Below, piece after piece: positions 48,166 to 57,184 of a stretch of DNA of 64,000 nt. Location: assembly GCA_963828215.1 (NCBI GenBank), contig CAWHFO010000087.1, forward strand, positions 1 through 64,000. Direction: 5' to 3'. Within the stretch, counting starts at the first letter, position 1; every line of letters starts with the position of its first letter. Origin of the DNA: CAVTJL01 sp963828215. Lineage in GTDB: Bacteria > Pseudomonadota > Alphaproteobacteria > Geminicoccales > Geminicoccaceae. The notes under the pieces were generated by a model, which was not told the origin of the DNA, searched no databases, and saw only the letters and a list, made by a program, of their open reading frames with translations. The translations under genes and the position numbers were made by a program.

Positions 48166-48555
48166 ATGGCTGCCGTCATCGGCCCCGCCATGGCCCAGCA
48201 AGCCGGCGCCGCGGGGGACATAACCTGCCCCTGCACCGACGAGCAGATCGCCTTCGACGCCGCCGACACGAACGGTGACGGCTTCGTCAGCCTGCCGGAG
48301 CTCGCGCGGGATGCTGCCGTCGGGTTCGCCACGCTCGACAAGGACGGCAGCAGGACGCTGACGCCGGCCGAGCTCGGCCCCCACGACCCGGCCCAGTTCG
48401 CCCGCGTCGACACCAACCACGACGGCGTTCTGACCTTCTCCGAGGTGATGGCCAACAAGATCCGCGCCTTCGAGGAGGGGGACAAGAACAAGGACGGCAA
48501 GCTGTCGTTCGACGAGATGGTCGCGGTCGTCAAGATGGAAGAGGGGGTCCCCTGA
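48166..48555 (+). CDS. Exported EF-hand calcium-binding protein
   Basis: 129 residues from MAAVIGPAMAQQAGA, the tail of a signal peptide; the frame upstream is open but unlike a signal, so the real start may be lost in an indel. Four EF-hand-like loops follow: DTNGDGFVSLPE, DKDGSRTLTPAE, DTNHDGVLTFSE and DKNKDGKLSFDE. Loops 1, 3 and 4 have the full D-x-D/N-x-D/G pattern; loop 2 is weaker. It should bind Ca2+ in the periplasm. Its stop overlaps the next gene (TGATG), so the two are co-translated. Confidence 0.87.
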   Translation: MAAVIGPAMAQQAGAAGDITCPCTDEQIAFDAADTNGDGFVSLPELARDAAVGFATLDKDGSRTLTPAELGPHDPAQFARVDTNHDGVLTFSEVMANKIRAFEEGDKNKDGKLSFDEMVAVVKMEEGVP

Positions 48556-48969
48556 TGCCTCAGCCACGTCGATCGATCCGGGCGGGCTTCGGTATCATGG
48601 TGCTGGCCGGACTTGGCCACCGTGACCCTGGCCGGCTGCGAGAGCACGGGCGGCGGCACCGGCTCCGCCGGTGCCGGGACCGTGGCCGGCGCTGCCGCCG
48701 GTGCCGGTGCCGGAAGGCTCCTCTTCGGCAACAGCACGACCGGCATGCTTATCGGCGGTGCCGCCGGCGGGCTCGCCGGCAACATGATGCTGGACCGGCA
48801 GACCGAGCAGCGCCGTCAGCAGGAGGCCGTGGCGGCGCGGCAGACCTCGAACCAGCTGCAGCTCGACTTCGAGCGGCAGCGCGCCCTGCAGGCGGAGCAG
48901 ACCCGGATCGAGATCGAGGAGCAGAGGCTGTTCCAGCAATGGCAGCGGGAGCGGGCCGGCAGCGCCTGA
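48555..48969 (+). CDS. Glycine-zipper outer-membrane lipoprotein (one frameshift)
   Basis: About 138 residues. MPQPRRSIRAGFGIMVLAGL is a signal peptide; a one-base indel near 48613 leads into TVTLAGCESTGGG, where LAGC is the lipobox. AGTVAGAAAGAGAGRLLFG and GMLIGGAAGGLAGNMMLD are glycine-zipper membrane motifs. The rest is a polar coiled-coil-like helix rich in Gln, Arg and Glu (RQTEQRRQQEAVAARQ). Such SlyB/YMGG-type lipoproteins help stabilise the outer membrane. It is coupled to the EF-hand gene. Confidence 0.82.
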
Positions 48970-49077
48970 CGGCCGCGTCCGCCTTGCCGTCCCGCGAGCG
49001 CGCGGCCGAGGGCATCCAGGGGCGAAGGCGGCGGTAGCGCCTTCCGTCGGCAGGGCTCGCGGCAGGAGCGCGGCATC

Positions 49078-50156
49078 GTGTCAACCGGCCTGAAGCCGCT
49101 CCTCGCCGCCGCTTGGCTCGCCGTCGTCATCCTCTCGGGCTCGGTGCTGATCGGCGGTCGCGACGTTCTCATTCCCTTCGCCCTCGCCGCGCTGATCTGG
49201 CAGCTCATCAACGCGACCGCCGCACGGTGCAGGAAAATTCCCCTCATCGGGCGATTCGGCGGCAATTGGCTGGCCCTTACCCTGGGCGTGCTCGCGACCG
49301 GCCTGGCGCTGAGCCTCGTCGTCGATCTGATCGTCGCCAATGTCGGCGCCGTGTCGGCCGCGGCCCCGGCCTATGAGGCCAATCTGCTGGCCCTGCTGGG
49401 GCGGGGCGCAGACCTGCTCGGGCTGCCGCACCCCCTGAGCCTCGGGCCGCTCGTCGGGCAGATCGACCTGGAAGTCTGGATACGCAGGATCTCGATCGCG
49501 CTCGCCGGGTTCGTCGGAAGCATCGGCCTGGTGGCCCTCTACGTGGCCTTCATGATGCTCGAGCAGGCGAGCTTCGACCGCAAGATCGACGCGCTCTTCC
49601 CCGATCCCGTCAAGGCCGCCTCGGCCCGCAGGCTGCTCGGCCATCTGGGGCACCGCGTCGAGCGCTATCTCTGGGTGAAGACCGTCTTCAGCATCGCCAC
49701 GGCGGCTCTCTCCTGGTGCGTGCTCGCCGCCGTGGGCTGCGCTCAGGCCCCCTTCTGGGCCTTGATCATCTTCATGCTCAACTATCGTGCCCATCATCGG
49801 CACGTTCTTCGGCGTGGCCTTCCCGGCTCTGCTCGTTCTCGTGCAGTTCGGCAGCCTTCGGCCCCTTCCTCGTGGCCGTCGCAGGCCTGACCGCCATCCA
49901 GCTCGGGCTCGGCAGCCTGCTCGAGCCCCGGCTGATGGGGAGCACCCTCAACCTCAGCCCCGTGGTCATCGTCGTCTCGCTCGCCGTCTGGGGCAGCCTC
50001 TGGGGCATCGCCGGCATGTTCCTCTGCGTGCCGATCATGGTCATCATCACGATCGTGTGCGCCCACTTCGGCCCGACTCGCCCCATCGCGATCGTGCTTT
50101 CGGGCACGGGCCAGCTCGACGATGAGATCCCGGGCCCGCCACCCGGGGCAGGGTAG
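49078..50156 (+). CDS. AI-2E-family transporter, frame-disrupted
   Basis: About 358 residues. The first frame (GTG at 49078) holds DVLIPFALAALIWQLINATA, the periplasmic part, and LVALYVAFMMLEQASFDRKID with VERYLWVKTVFSIATAALSW. Two indels near 49790 and 49855 then move the C-terminus through PIIGTFFGVAFPALLV and AVAGLTAIQLGLGSLLEPRLMGSTLNLSPVVIVVSLAVWGSLWG. That last block is the family signature. Members export autoinducer-2 or are Na+/H+ antiporters; no substrate can be named. Confidence 0.88.
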
Positions 50157-50267
50157 GGTCTCCAATCGCAATGTCCTGGATCCGGTCGGGCGGCGCATGG
50201 GTGTCCCGATCGGCGCATGGGCCGATCGGGAAGGAATAGCCGGACTCGACCTCTGAACGAGCGGGAG

Positions 50268-50792
50268 TCAGGTCGCCGCTGCTGCGGTGGCCGCCCCGCC
50301 CGCCGCCTGCACGCCGGCGAGCGCCGCCTGGAGCGCCTCCTCCTTCGTCTCGTCGAACGAGCTGCGCAGGATCCTGCCGCCGCTGCCCTGCAGCGCCGCC
50401 ATCACCTTGTCGGTGGTCATCTTGCGGATCAGCAGGAACAGGGCGGCATTGCCGGACTGCAGGGTCCTGGCCGCCTCCTTCATGAAATTGTCGTTGATGC
50501 CGAGATCGGTGAACTTGCCGCCGAGCGCCCCCGACGCGGCCCCGACCGCCGCACCGGCCAGCGGCATCATGAAGATCAGCCCGACCAGGGCGCCCCAGAA
50601 CATGCCCGAGACCGCGCCCGTCTTGACCGGCTGGAACAGCTGGTTGAGCTTCACCTGCCCCTCGGCGCACTTGGTCGCCACCACGGCGTCGCCCAGCTCG
50701 ATCAGATACTCGGTCTGCATGGCGAGCAGCTTCTGGCGGACTTCCTCCGCCTTCGCCTCGGTCGGAAACTCGATGACGAGCAGATCGGACAT
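50268..50792 (-). CDS. DUF1269 membrane protein
   Basis: 174 residues in one frame. MSDLLVIEFPTEAKAEEVRQKLLAMQ, DAVVATKCAEGQVKLNQL, a central glycine-rich hydrophobic hairpin (GMFWGALVGLIFMMPLAGAAVGAASGALGG) and IRKMTTDKVMAAL are the DUF1269 pattern. The function is unknown; it is associated with the membrane via the hairpin. The start at 50792 gives the conserved N-terminus; upstream codons of the same frame are not conserved. Confidence 0.9.
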   Translation of the reverse strand: MSDLLVIEFPTEAKAEEVRQKLLAMQTEYLIELGDAVVATKCAEGQVKLNQLFQPVKTGAVSGMFWGALVGLIFMMPLAGAAVGAASGALGGKFTDLGINDNFMKEAARTLQSGNAALFLLIRKMTTDKVMAALQGSGGRILRSSFDETKEEALQAALAGVQAAGGAATAAAAT

Positions 50793-51140
50793 GATCGCGG
50801 TTCCCCTCCTGCGGAATGAGCCTCGGACCTCGGATCCCGACCCCCGGGACCTCGGGCAGCCCTGCCTCGCGATCGCGATCGCCACGGGATCGGGCGGCTC
50901 CGTGCTTCGTGGCTGGCCCCGGCCCGGATGCTAGGCGCCCTGGCACCCGACCTCAATCGCGCTCTCGACCGAGGCAGGCCGCGACAGCCCGGCACTGCCG
51001 CGAGGATCGGCAAGGAGTGTCGAGGCTGACCGGGCCGTTGCGGCAGGGCTCGACCCGCTTTCGCGGCGCATGGTCGATCGTAAGAGGATCTTTACTCGAG
51101 GTCGCCAGACTGCCCGCCGCTCCTCACTGTGCCGGGTCAT
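50793..51140. other. Intergenic region between DUF1269 and the FliW-like gene
   Basis: No gene, RNA or repeat is recognised. Open frames here are short and arginine-rich, as expected of random GC-rich DNA. Confidence 0.4.
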
Positions 51141-51636
51141 GCCGATGCATCTCGCCGCCGCCGTCGCTCCCGATGCCCACCCGTGGGGTGGGCCGCCCCT
51201 CGACCCGCTGGACGCATCCGTGCCCGGTGCCATGAGGCGCACCGCCGGCCGCTCCATAAGGCTGCCGCGCGGCCTGCCGGGGTTCCCGGGCATCAAGGAG
51301 CTCGCTCTTTGCGAGATGCCGGGCGGGCGGACGGACCTGATGCTGCTCGTCGCGGCCGAGGGCGAGCCGTGCTTCGTCGTGCTGCCCGTCGACGAGCCGG
51401 GCCGCATCTACGGCGCGGAGCAGGTCGCGACCGCCATGAGCCTGCTCGGGATGGAGCCTGCCCATGCCAGGGTTTTCGTCATCGTCACCCTTCGGCGGGA
51501 CGCGGGGGGGCTGGCCGCCACACCCAATCTGTGGGCGCCGCTGCTCGTCGACATGGCGCGCGGCCGCGCGGAGCAGATGACGCTCGCGAGGAATCGTCTC
51601 CCGGCCCGAGCCGAGCGCCAATCGACCCCGCTCTGA
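51141..51636 (+). CDS. FliW-like protein
   Basis: Homology begins at IRLPRGLPGFPGIKELALCEMP and runs through MLLVAAEGEPCFVVLPVDEP, GMEPAHARVFVIVTLRRD and ATPNLWAPLLVDMARGRAEQMTL, matching FliW (EGLPGFE.., FVVVDPF, NLLAPI..N). FliW normally binds flagellin and antagonises CsrA. No flagellin, csrA or other motility gene is in the window, so this is an isolated copy. Candidate starts are ATG at 51141 or ATG at 51232; the latter (MRRTAGRSIRLPRG) begins just before the homology. Confidence 0.7.
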
Positions 51637-51894
51637 CCCGCGCCCGCGACGGCCGGGCGTCCCGAGGAGGTTGCCGCCGCTCCGCCTGTGTCGCACAGCG
51701 GGCAGGCGGCGCGTCCGATGCCTGACGAGCCGCTGACCGATGGCCCATCGTGATCGCCGGGATCCACGCCAACCGGCGGGATCCCGGCCCGGGGCTCGGG
51801 TGTCGACGACGGCTGTGCTCTCTTGACGCCGGCGGGCAGGGGCTGCTGTCCTCCCCCGAGCGTCCCGGGCAATCGACAGGGAGCCGCCTCTGCC

Positions 51895-52320
51895 GTGGCA
51901 CTGACGCCGCAGGAGATCATCCGGACCCTCGGCCTCCAGCCCCATCCCGAGGGCGGCTGGTTCGTCGAGACCTACCGTGATGTGGGAGCAGCGGGAGCTC
52001 GGGGCTGCGCCACGGCGATCTACTTCATGCTGGAGGCGCATCAGCGATCGCATTGGCACAAGGTCGACGCGGCGGAGCTGTGGCTCTGGCATGCGGGCGG
52101 GCCGCTGCGCCTCGAGATCGCGGCCGGCGACGCGCCCCGGCGGGCCCTCGATCTCGGCCCGGACCTCGCGCTCGGACAGCGCCCCCAGGCCCTGGTGCCG
52201 GCCGAGGCCTGGCAGTCCGCCGCACCCCTCGACGGCTGGGCCCTGGTCTCCTGCGTCGTGGCGCCGGCCTTCGAGTTCGCCGGCTTCGAGCTGGCACCCG
52301 TCGGATTCGATCCGGCCTGA
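51895..52320 (+). CDS. Cupin-superfamily DUF985 protein
   Basis: 141 residues. MALTPQEIIRTLGLQPHPEGGWFVETYRD, ATAIYFMLEAHQRSHWHKVDAAELWLWHAGGPL and a C-terminal WALVSCVVAPAFEFAGFELA are the DUF985 cupin signature. The histidines in RSHWHKVDAAE are placed as a metal site. No reaction is established for the family. The start is a GTG at 51895; the conserved region follows within three codons. Confidence 0.9.
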   Translation: MALTPQEIIRTLGLQPHPEGGWFVETYRDVGAAGARGCATAIYFMLEAHQRSHWHKVDAAELWLWHAGGPLRLEIAAGDAPRRALDLGPDLALGQRPQALVPAEAWQSAAPLDGWALVSCVVAPAFEFAGFELAPVGFDPA

Positions 52321-52444
52321 GACCGGCCCCACACGTCCTCTCGGACCCGGACGGCCGCCCCCCTCGATCATCCATCGGGGAGGGCCGCCGCCCGCATCGT
52401 CGGTGGCCGCAGGCGGCCCGGGACCCGCGCGGGTCGAGCCGAAA

Positions 52445-52546
52445 TCAGACCAGAGCGAGGAGCCCCACCAGCCCCGCGACGACCAGCCAGCCGCCGGCGA
52501 TGTCTCTGGCGCGCCCGGCGACCTGGGAGGAAAGGTTCGTCGACAT
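52445..52546 (-). CDS. 33-residue single-pass membrane peptide
   Basis: ATG at 52546 gives MSTNLSSQVAGRARD followed by one hydrophobic helix (IAGGWLVVAGLVGLLALV) ending at the stop. A polar N-terminus and a single C-terminal helix is the usual look of a small tail-anchored membrane protein. It stands in its own intergenic space between DUF985 and eda. It resembles no protein I know. It would be missed by most gene finders because of its length. Confidence 0.45.
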   Translation of the reverse strand: MSTNLSSQVAGRARDIAGGWLVVAGLVGLLALV

Positions 52547-52641
52547 GATCTGCCCCTACCGTCGAAAGCGGACGGCGTCCTATCACGGGGCCGGCGTCGG
52601 AACTGTGTCGGATGTCACAGGTCGACCTCGGGGAGCGGGCG

Positions 52642-53280
52642 TTAGGGGCGGCCGAGCGAGGCGGCCTCGCGGGCGAGGTCGGTGATCCGCTGCCAGTTGC
52701 CCGCAACCATGGCGTCCTGCGGCACGAGCCACGACCCGCCGACGCAAAGGACGTTCTCCAGCGCCAGATAGTGGGAGGCGCGCTCGAGATCGATGCCGCC
52801 GGTCGGGCAGAACCGGGCCTCGGGCAAGGGCGAGGCCAGCGCCTTGAGATAGGCGGTGCCCCCGGCCGGCCCGGCCGGGAAGAACTTGAGATGGCGGTAG
52901 CCCCGGTCGAGGGCTCGCATCGTCTCGCCGGCTGTCGCCACGCCGGGAAGCAGGGGCGTCGGTCCCTCGCCGGCGGCGTCGAGCAGGCGGTCGGTCGCTC
53001 CGGGGCTGACGGCGAAGGCCGCGCCGAGCTCGGCCACCGTCGCCAGCTGGTCGGGGGACAGGACGGTCCCGGCACCGACGATCGCCTCGGGAACCTCGGC
53101 CCGGATCGCCCGGATCGCCTCGAGCGCCGCCTCGGTGCGCAGCGTCACCTCGAGCACGCGCACGCCCCCCGCGACCAGGGCCCGCGCCAGCGGTACCGCG
53201 TGAGCCCGATCGTGAATCACGATCACCGGGATCACCGGCCCGTCTCGCATGATCGTCTCGATGCTCGATGCCTGGCTCAT
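52642..53280 (-). CDS. eda: 2-keto-3-deoxy-6-phosphogluconate (KDPG) aldolase
   Basis: 212 residues. VIPVIVIHDRAHAVPLARALVAGG, VLEVTLRTEAALEAIRAI with the catalytic Glu, VGAGTVLSPDQL, and the Schiff-base lysine in HLKFFPAGPAGG followed by FCPTGGI are the family landmarks. It cleaves KDPG to pyruvate and glyceraldehyde-3-phosphate in the Entner-Doudoroff route. No edd is nearby. The start at 53280 (MSQASSIETIMRDGP) is preferred; the long upstream extension of the frame is arginine-rich and unconserved. Confidence 0.94.
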   Translation of the reverse strand: MSQASSIETIMRDGPVIPVIVIHDRAHAVPLARALVAGGVRVLEVTLRTEAALEAIRAIRAEVPEAIVGAGTVLSPDQLATVAELGAAFAVSPGATDRLLDAAGEGPTPLLPGVATAGETMRALDRGYRHLKFFPAGPAGGTAYLKALASPLPEARFCPTGGIDLERASHYLALENVLCVGGSWLVPQDAMVAGNWQRITDLAREAASLGRP

Positions 53281-53554
53281 GCCTGATGCTCCGGTCGTGG
53301 CGGGGCGACCACCACCCTGCCGTCGATGCCCGTCGAATGAGGGCGCTGCCGCCGGGCGGCAGGCGAGCTGCCCCTGAGGATCGCAGGGCGGGTGCCGACG
53401 AGGACCGCATCCGACCTTCGACCCGACCGCCCGAGGCCTCCCCCTGGCCATTGTCGCTCCAATCGCCCCCTTCCGGCTAGGCCCGGCCCGGGCCGCCCTT
53501 GGAGGGAGCGCAGATACGCTCTAGTTTCCCGCCCGGGCGAGTATGGGAGGAACG

Positions 53555-54399
53555 ATGCGGGCGTCCCGGCTGTCACTCGGCGGCGACTTCGGTGATCTTC
53601 ATCTCGGGTTCACGGATTGGGGCGACCCGGAGGCCGGGCGGACCATCCTCTGCGTGCACGGGCTGACGCGCAACGCGCGCGACTTCGACACCCTGGCCGA
53701 GCGGCTGGCTGGCGCCGCCCGGGTGATCTGTGTGGACGTCGCCGGCCGGGGCCTCAGCGACTGGCTGCCCGATCCAAAGGGCTACGAGGTCGACGTCTAT
53801 GCGGCGCAGATCCGCCGCCTCCTGGAGCGCCTGGGCCTCGAGCGGGTCGACTGGATCGGCACCTCGATGGGCGGCCTGATCGGCATGGCGGTCGCCGCGG
53901 CCGAGAAGAGCCCGATCGGGCGGCTGGTGCTCAACGACATCGGCCCGTTCGTCCCGGCCGTGGCGCTGGGCTACATCCGCGCCTATCTGGGTCTCGACCT
54001 GAGCTTCCCCACGATCGCGGCGCTCGAGCAGCATCTCCGCCAGGTCCATGCCGGCTTCGGCGCGCTGACCGATGCGCAGTGGCGCCATCTGGCCCTGAGC
54101 AGCGCCCGTCGCGACGGAAAGGTGTGGCGCCTGCACTACGATCCCCGGATCCGGGTGCCTTTCGCCGAGGCCGCCGATGCCGACATCGACATGTGGGCCT
54201 CGTGGGACCGGATCGATCTGCCCCTGCCTCGTGCTGCGCGGCGCCGAGAGCCCCCTGCTCCTCGGCGATGTCGCGACGGCCATGACGACGCGCGGGCCGC
54301 GCGCCGCGGCTCGAGATCGTTCCCGGCGCCGGCCACGCGCCGTCGCTGATGGAGGAGAGCCAGATCGACCGCGTCCGGCGCTTTCTCGACATCCCCTGA
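53555..54399 (+). CDS. Alpha/beta hydrolase (one frameshift)
   Basis: About 281 residues. FTDWGDPEAGRTILCVHGLTRNARDFDTL (oxyanion HG), the nucleophile elbow WIGTSMGGLIGM with Ser in GTSMG, and IDLPVLVLRGAESPLL in a shifted frame (indel near 54228), followed by GAGHAPSLMEE with the catalytic His. This is a standard 280-residue hydrolase of the esterase/haloperoxidase type. GGGAGG five bases before ATG at 53555 supports that start. The stop at 54399 converges on hemB 26 bases away. Confidence 0.9.
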
Positions 54400-54425
54400 G
54401 CCGCCGGCACCCCGAGGCCCGGCCG

Positions 54426-55440
54426 TCAGCGCAGGCGCCCGGCGATCTCCGTGGCCGCGTAGGTCAGGACGGCGTCGGCGCCGGCGCGCCTGAAGGCGAG
54501 CAGCGTCTCCATCATGACCGCATCGCCGTCGATCCAGCCCTCCTTGGCCGCGGCCTTGACCATCGAATACTCGCCGGAGACCTGGTAGGCGAGGGTCGGC
54601 AGGCCGAACGCGTCCTTCACCCGCCGGATCACGTCGAGATAGGGGAGGCCGGGCTTGACCATGACCATGTCGGCGGCCTCGGCCACGTCCAGCGCCACCT
54701 CGCGCAGCGCCTCGGTGCCGTTGGCCGGGTCCATCTGATAGGTCTTCTTGTCGGCCGCGCCGAGGTTGGCGGCGGAGCCGCAGGCCTCGCGGAAGGGCCC
54801 GTAGAACGCCGAGGCATATTTGGCGGCATAGGACAGAATGATGGTGCGGCCGAAGCCGCCCTCGTCCAGGGCCTTGCGGATCGCCCCGATCCGGCCGTCC
54901 ATCATGTCGGAGGGGGCGACGATGTCGCAGCCGGCCGCGGCCTGGGCGACGGCCTGACGGGTCAGGGCCGCCAGGGTCTCGTCGTTGAGCACGACGCCGT
55001 CGCGCAGCAGGCCGTCCTGGCCGTGCGAGGTGTAGGGATCGAGCGCCACGTCGGCCACGACCCCGATCGTCGGAACCTCGCGCTTGATGGCCCGGATCGC
55101 CCGGCAGACGATGTTCTGCTCGTTCCAGGCCTCGCGGCCGTCGTCGCTCTTGCGGCCTGCGGGGGTCACCGGAAAGAGGGCGACCGCGGGAATCCCGAGA
55201 TGGGCCGCCTTCTCGACCTCGCGCAGCAGCAGATCGACCGACAGGCGGTCGATCCCCGGCATGGACAGCGACCGGCTCCCGACGCCCCGACCCGTCGAGC
55301 ACGAAATAGGGCTGGACGAGGTCGCTGACGTGGAGACGATGCTCGGCGACGAGCCGACGGCTCCACGGATGCTGCCGCAACCGCCGGGGCCGGCTCAGGG
55401 GAAAGGGCGGCGGGTTGGCCAGATAGTCAGGGCTGCTCAC
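54426..55440 (-). CDS. hemB: Porphobilinogen synthase (delta-aminolevulinate dehydratase; one frameshift)
   Basis: About 338 residues. RPRRLRQHPWSRRLVAEHRL and SDLVQPYFVLDGSGRREPV start the enzyme. An indel near 55270 interrupts the junction to SMPGIDRLSVDLLL. TIGVVADVALDPYTSHGQDG, VAPSDMMDGRIGAIR, the first active-site lysine in SYAAKYASAFYGPF and the Schiff-base lysine in MVKPGLPYLDV follow. It condenses two ALA to porphobilinogen for heme and related tetrapyrroles. As an essential gene, its break points to sequence error. Confidence 0.95.
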
Positions 55441-55658
55441 GGTGGAAGCCGCATGCTGTCAGTCCATCTTCGCAACGTGACTAGCGCCGGCGCGCCTCGC
55501 CCGCAATCGGGAAAGGCGGGAGGCCACGGGTCCTGCTGCCGGGTCGCCGGCGGCGGCCACGGACGGAAAAGACCCGGCGGCCATGAAGGCTCTACGCCCT
55601 CGGGGGCCATGCCCGCGGGCAACCGCCAGCAGCTACAATCAGCCTAGGGAGAAGAAAA

Positions 55659-56621
55659 ATGCAGGCCATGCTGCCCCGGACCGCCATTCTGGACGACTAT
55701 CAGAATGTGGCGCTGGCCCTGGCCGACTGGCGGCGCCTCGAGGGACGCACCGAGGTCACGGTCTTCCAGGACCATCTCGCGGCGGAGGACGCCCTGGTCG
55801 AGCGCCTGCGGCCGTTCCGGATCATCGGCGCCATGCGCGAGCGGACCGCCTTCCCGCGCCGGCTGCTGGAACGTCTGCCCGATCTGAGGCTGCTGGTCAC
55901 GACCGGCATGGCGAACGCGTCCATCGACCTCGAGGCCGCGAAGGATCTGGGCATCACCGTCTGCGGCACGGGCTCGGCCGGGCAGGCGACGCCGGAGCTG
56001 ACCTGGGCGCTCATCCTGGCCCTCGTCCGCAACCTGCCGGCCGAGGTCGAGGCGGTGCGCAACGGCCGCTGGCAGATCTCGCTGGGCGGCGATCTGCACG
56101 GCCGCACGCTCGGGATCCTCGGGCTGGGCAGGATCGGCCAGGCCGTGGCGCGCGTGGCCCTGGCCTTCGGCATGAGGGTGATCGCCTGGAGCCGGAACCT
56201 GACGCCCGAGACCGCCACCGCTCACGGCGCCGCCCTGGTCGACAAGGCGACGCTCTTCCGGGAGGCCGACATCCTGACCATCCACCTCAAGCTCGGCGAG
56301 CGCACCCAGGGGCTGGTCGGCGCGCCCGAGCTCGCGCTGATGCGGCGCCACGCCCTTCTCGTCAACACCTCGCGGGGGCCGATCGTGCGGGCGGCGGACC
56401 TCGTGGCGGCGCTGCGGAGCGGGCAGATCGGCGGAGCGGCGCTCGACGTGTTCGACGAGGAGCCGCTGCCGGCGGACGACCCTCTCCGCTCGCTGCCCAA
56501 CGTCATCCTGACGCCGCACATCGGCTACGTCACCCGGGCCACCTACGAGACGTTCTTCCGCGACATGGTAGAGGACATCGATCGCTGGCTCGAAGGCCGG
56601 CCCGTCCGCGTGCTCGCCTGA
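55659..56621 (+). CDS. D-2-hydroxyacid dehydrogenase (NAD-dependent)
   Basis: 320 residues in one frame. MLPRTAILDDYQNVAL opens the catalytic domain, and the Rossmann motif LGILGLGRIGQAVARV, LVNTSRGPIVR with the conserved catalytic Arg nearby, FDEEPLPADDPLRSLPN with Glu, and TPHIGYVTRATYE with His complete the D-isomer dehydrogenase signature. The substrate could be glycerate, phosphoglycerate-like or another 2-hydroxyacid. An AGGGAGAAG ribosome site lies just upstream of ATG at 55659. Confidence 0.93.
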   Translation: MQAMLPRTAILDDYQNVALALADWRRLEGRTEVTVFQDHLAAEDALVERLRPFRIIGAMRERTAFPRRLLERLPDLRLLVTTGMANASIDLEAAKDLGITVCGTGSAGQATPELTWALILALVRNLPAEVEAVRNGRWQISLGGDLHGRTLGILGLGRIGQAVARVALAFGMRVIAWSRNLTPETATAHGAALVDKATLFREADILTIHLKLGERTQGLVGAPELALMRRHALLVNTSRGPIVRAADLVAALRSGQIGGAALDVFDEEPLPADDPLRSLPNVILTPHIGYVTRATYETFFRDMVEDIDRWLEGRPVRVLA

Positions 56622-56841
56622 CCGCGGGCCGCCCCCCAGCGACGGTCCTGCAGGCACCGGTTGGGGATCGGCCGGTCGATCTCCGGCAGCTTCGTGGTTC
56701 GAATCGGCAGGGTCGCCCAGGCCCCGGCCAGGGCGTCGTCGACCGCGAACCGGCGATGCTCTTTGGGCCCGGGCCTGTCGGCGGTAGGCTACAAAATCGG
56801 GCATGTTCATTATCTAAACGGTCGTTTCATCGTTGTACGGT

Positions 56842-57132
56842 CTACAGCGGGAAGGCATATTCCCTCAGACCGACCTTGGTTCCTGTCTTGGACAAATTGA
56901 TCGCCAAATCTCCATCTGGCATGGTGGTAATCGCGACATGCCAGTAGGTTTGGCCATCAGGGCGCACTGTTGTGTTAAGCGATGGCAGCATATCCTCTAT
57001 GTCCGCAAGTGGAATTGCATATGCCTCGCTTCTGTCCATACATGCAAGAATGAAGAAGCTCTGCTTGCCATCTTTGAGGAACTCATTCCACGCCGGATGA
57101 TATGCATACCAATACCTGATCATCCGAGACAT
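56842..57132 (-). CDS. Hypothetical protein in a low-GC patch next to the insertion sequence
   Basis: 96 residues starting MSRMIRYWYAYHPAWNEFLKDG and ending TKVGLREYAFPL. An in-frame stop lies directly before the start, so it is either complete or a stump. The base composition here (about half GC) is far lower than the rest of the window, and codon use differs. That suggests horizontally acquired DNA. No family is recognised. It lies about 50 bases from the transposase, so part of it may have been lost by the insertion. Confidence 0.55.
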   Translation of the reverse strand: MSRMIRYWYAYHPAWNEFLKDGKQSFFILACMDRSEAYAIPLADIEDMLPSLNTTVRPDGQTYWHVAITTMPDGDLAINLSKTGTKVGLREYAFPL

Positions 57133-57184
57133 TCATCCCGCATCTGGCTGGATTCGGCGCGGATTTCCGGGTGTCGGGAGACGG

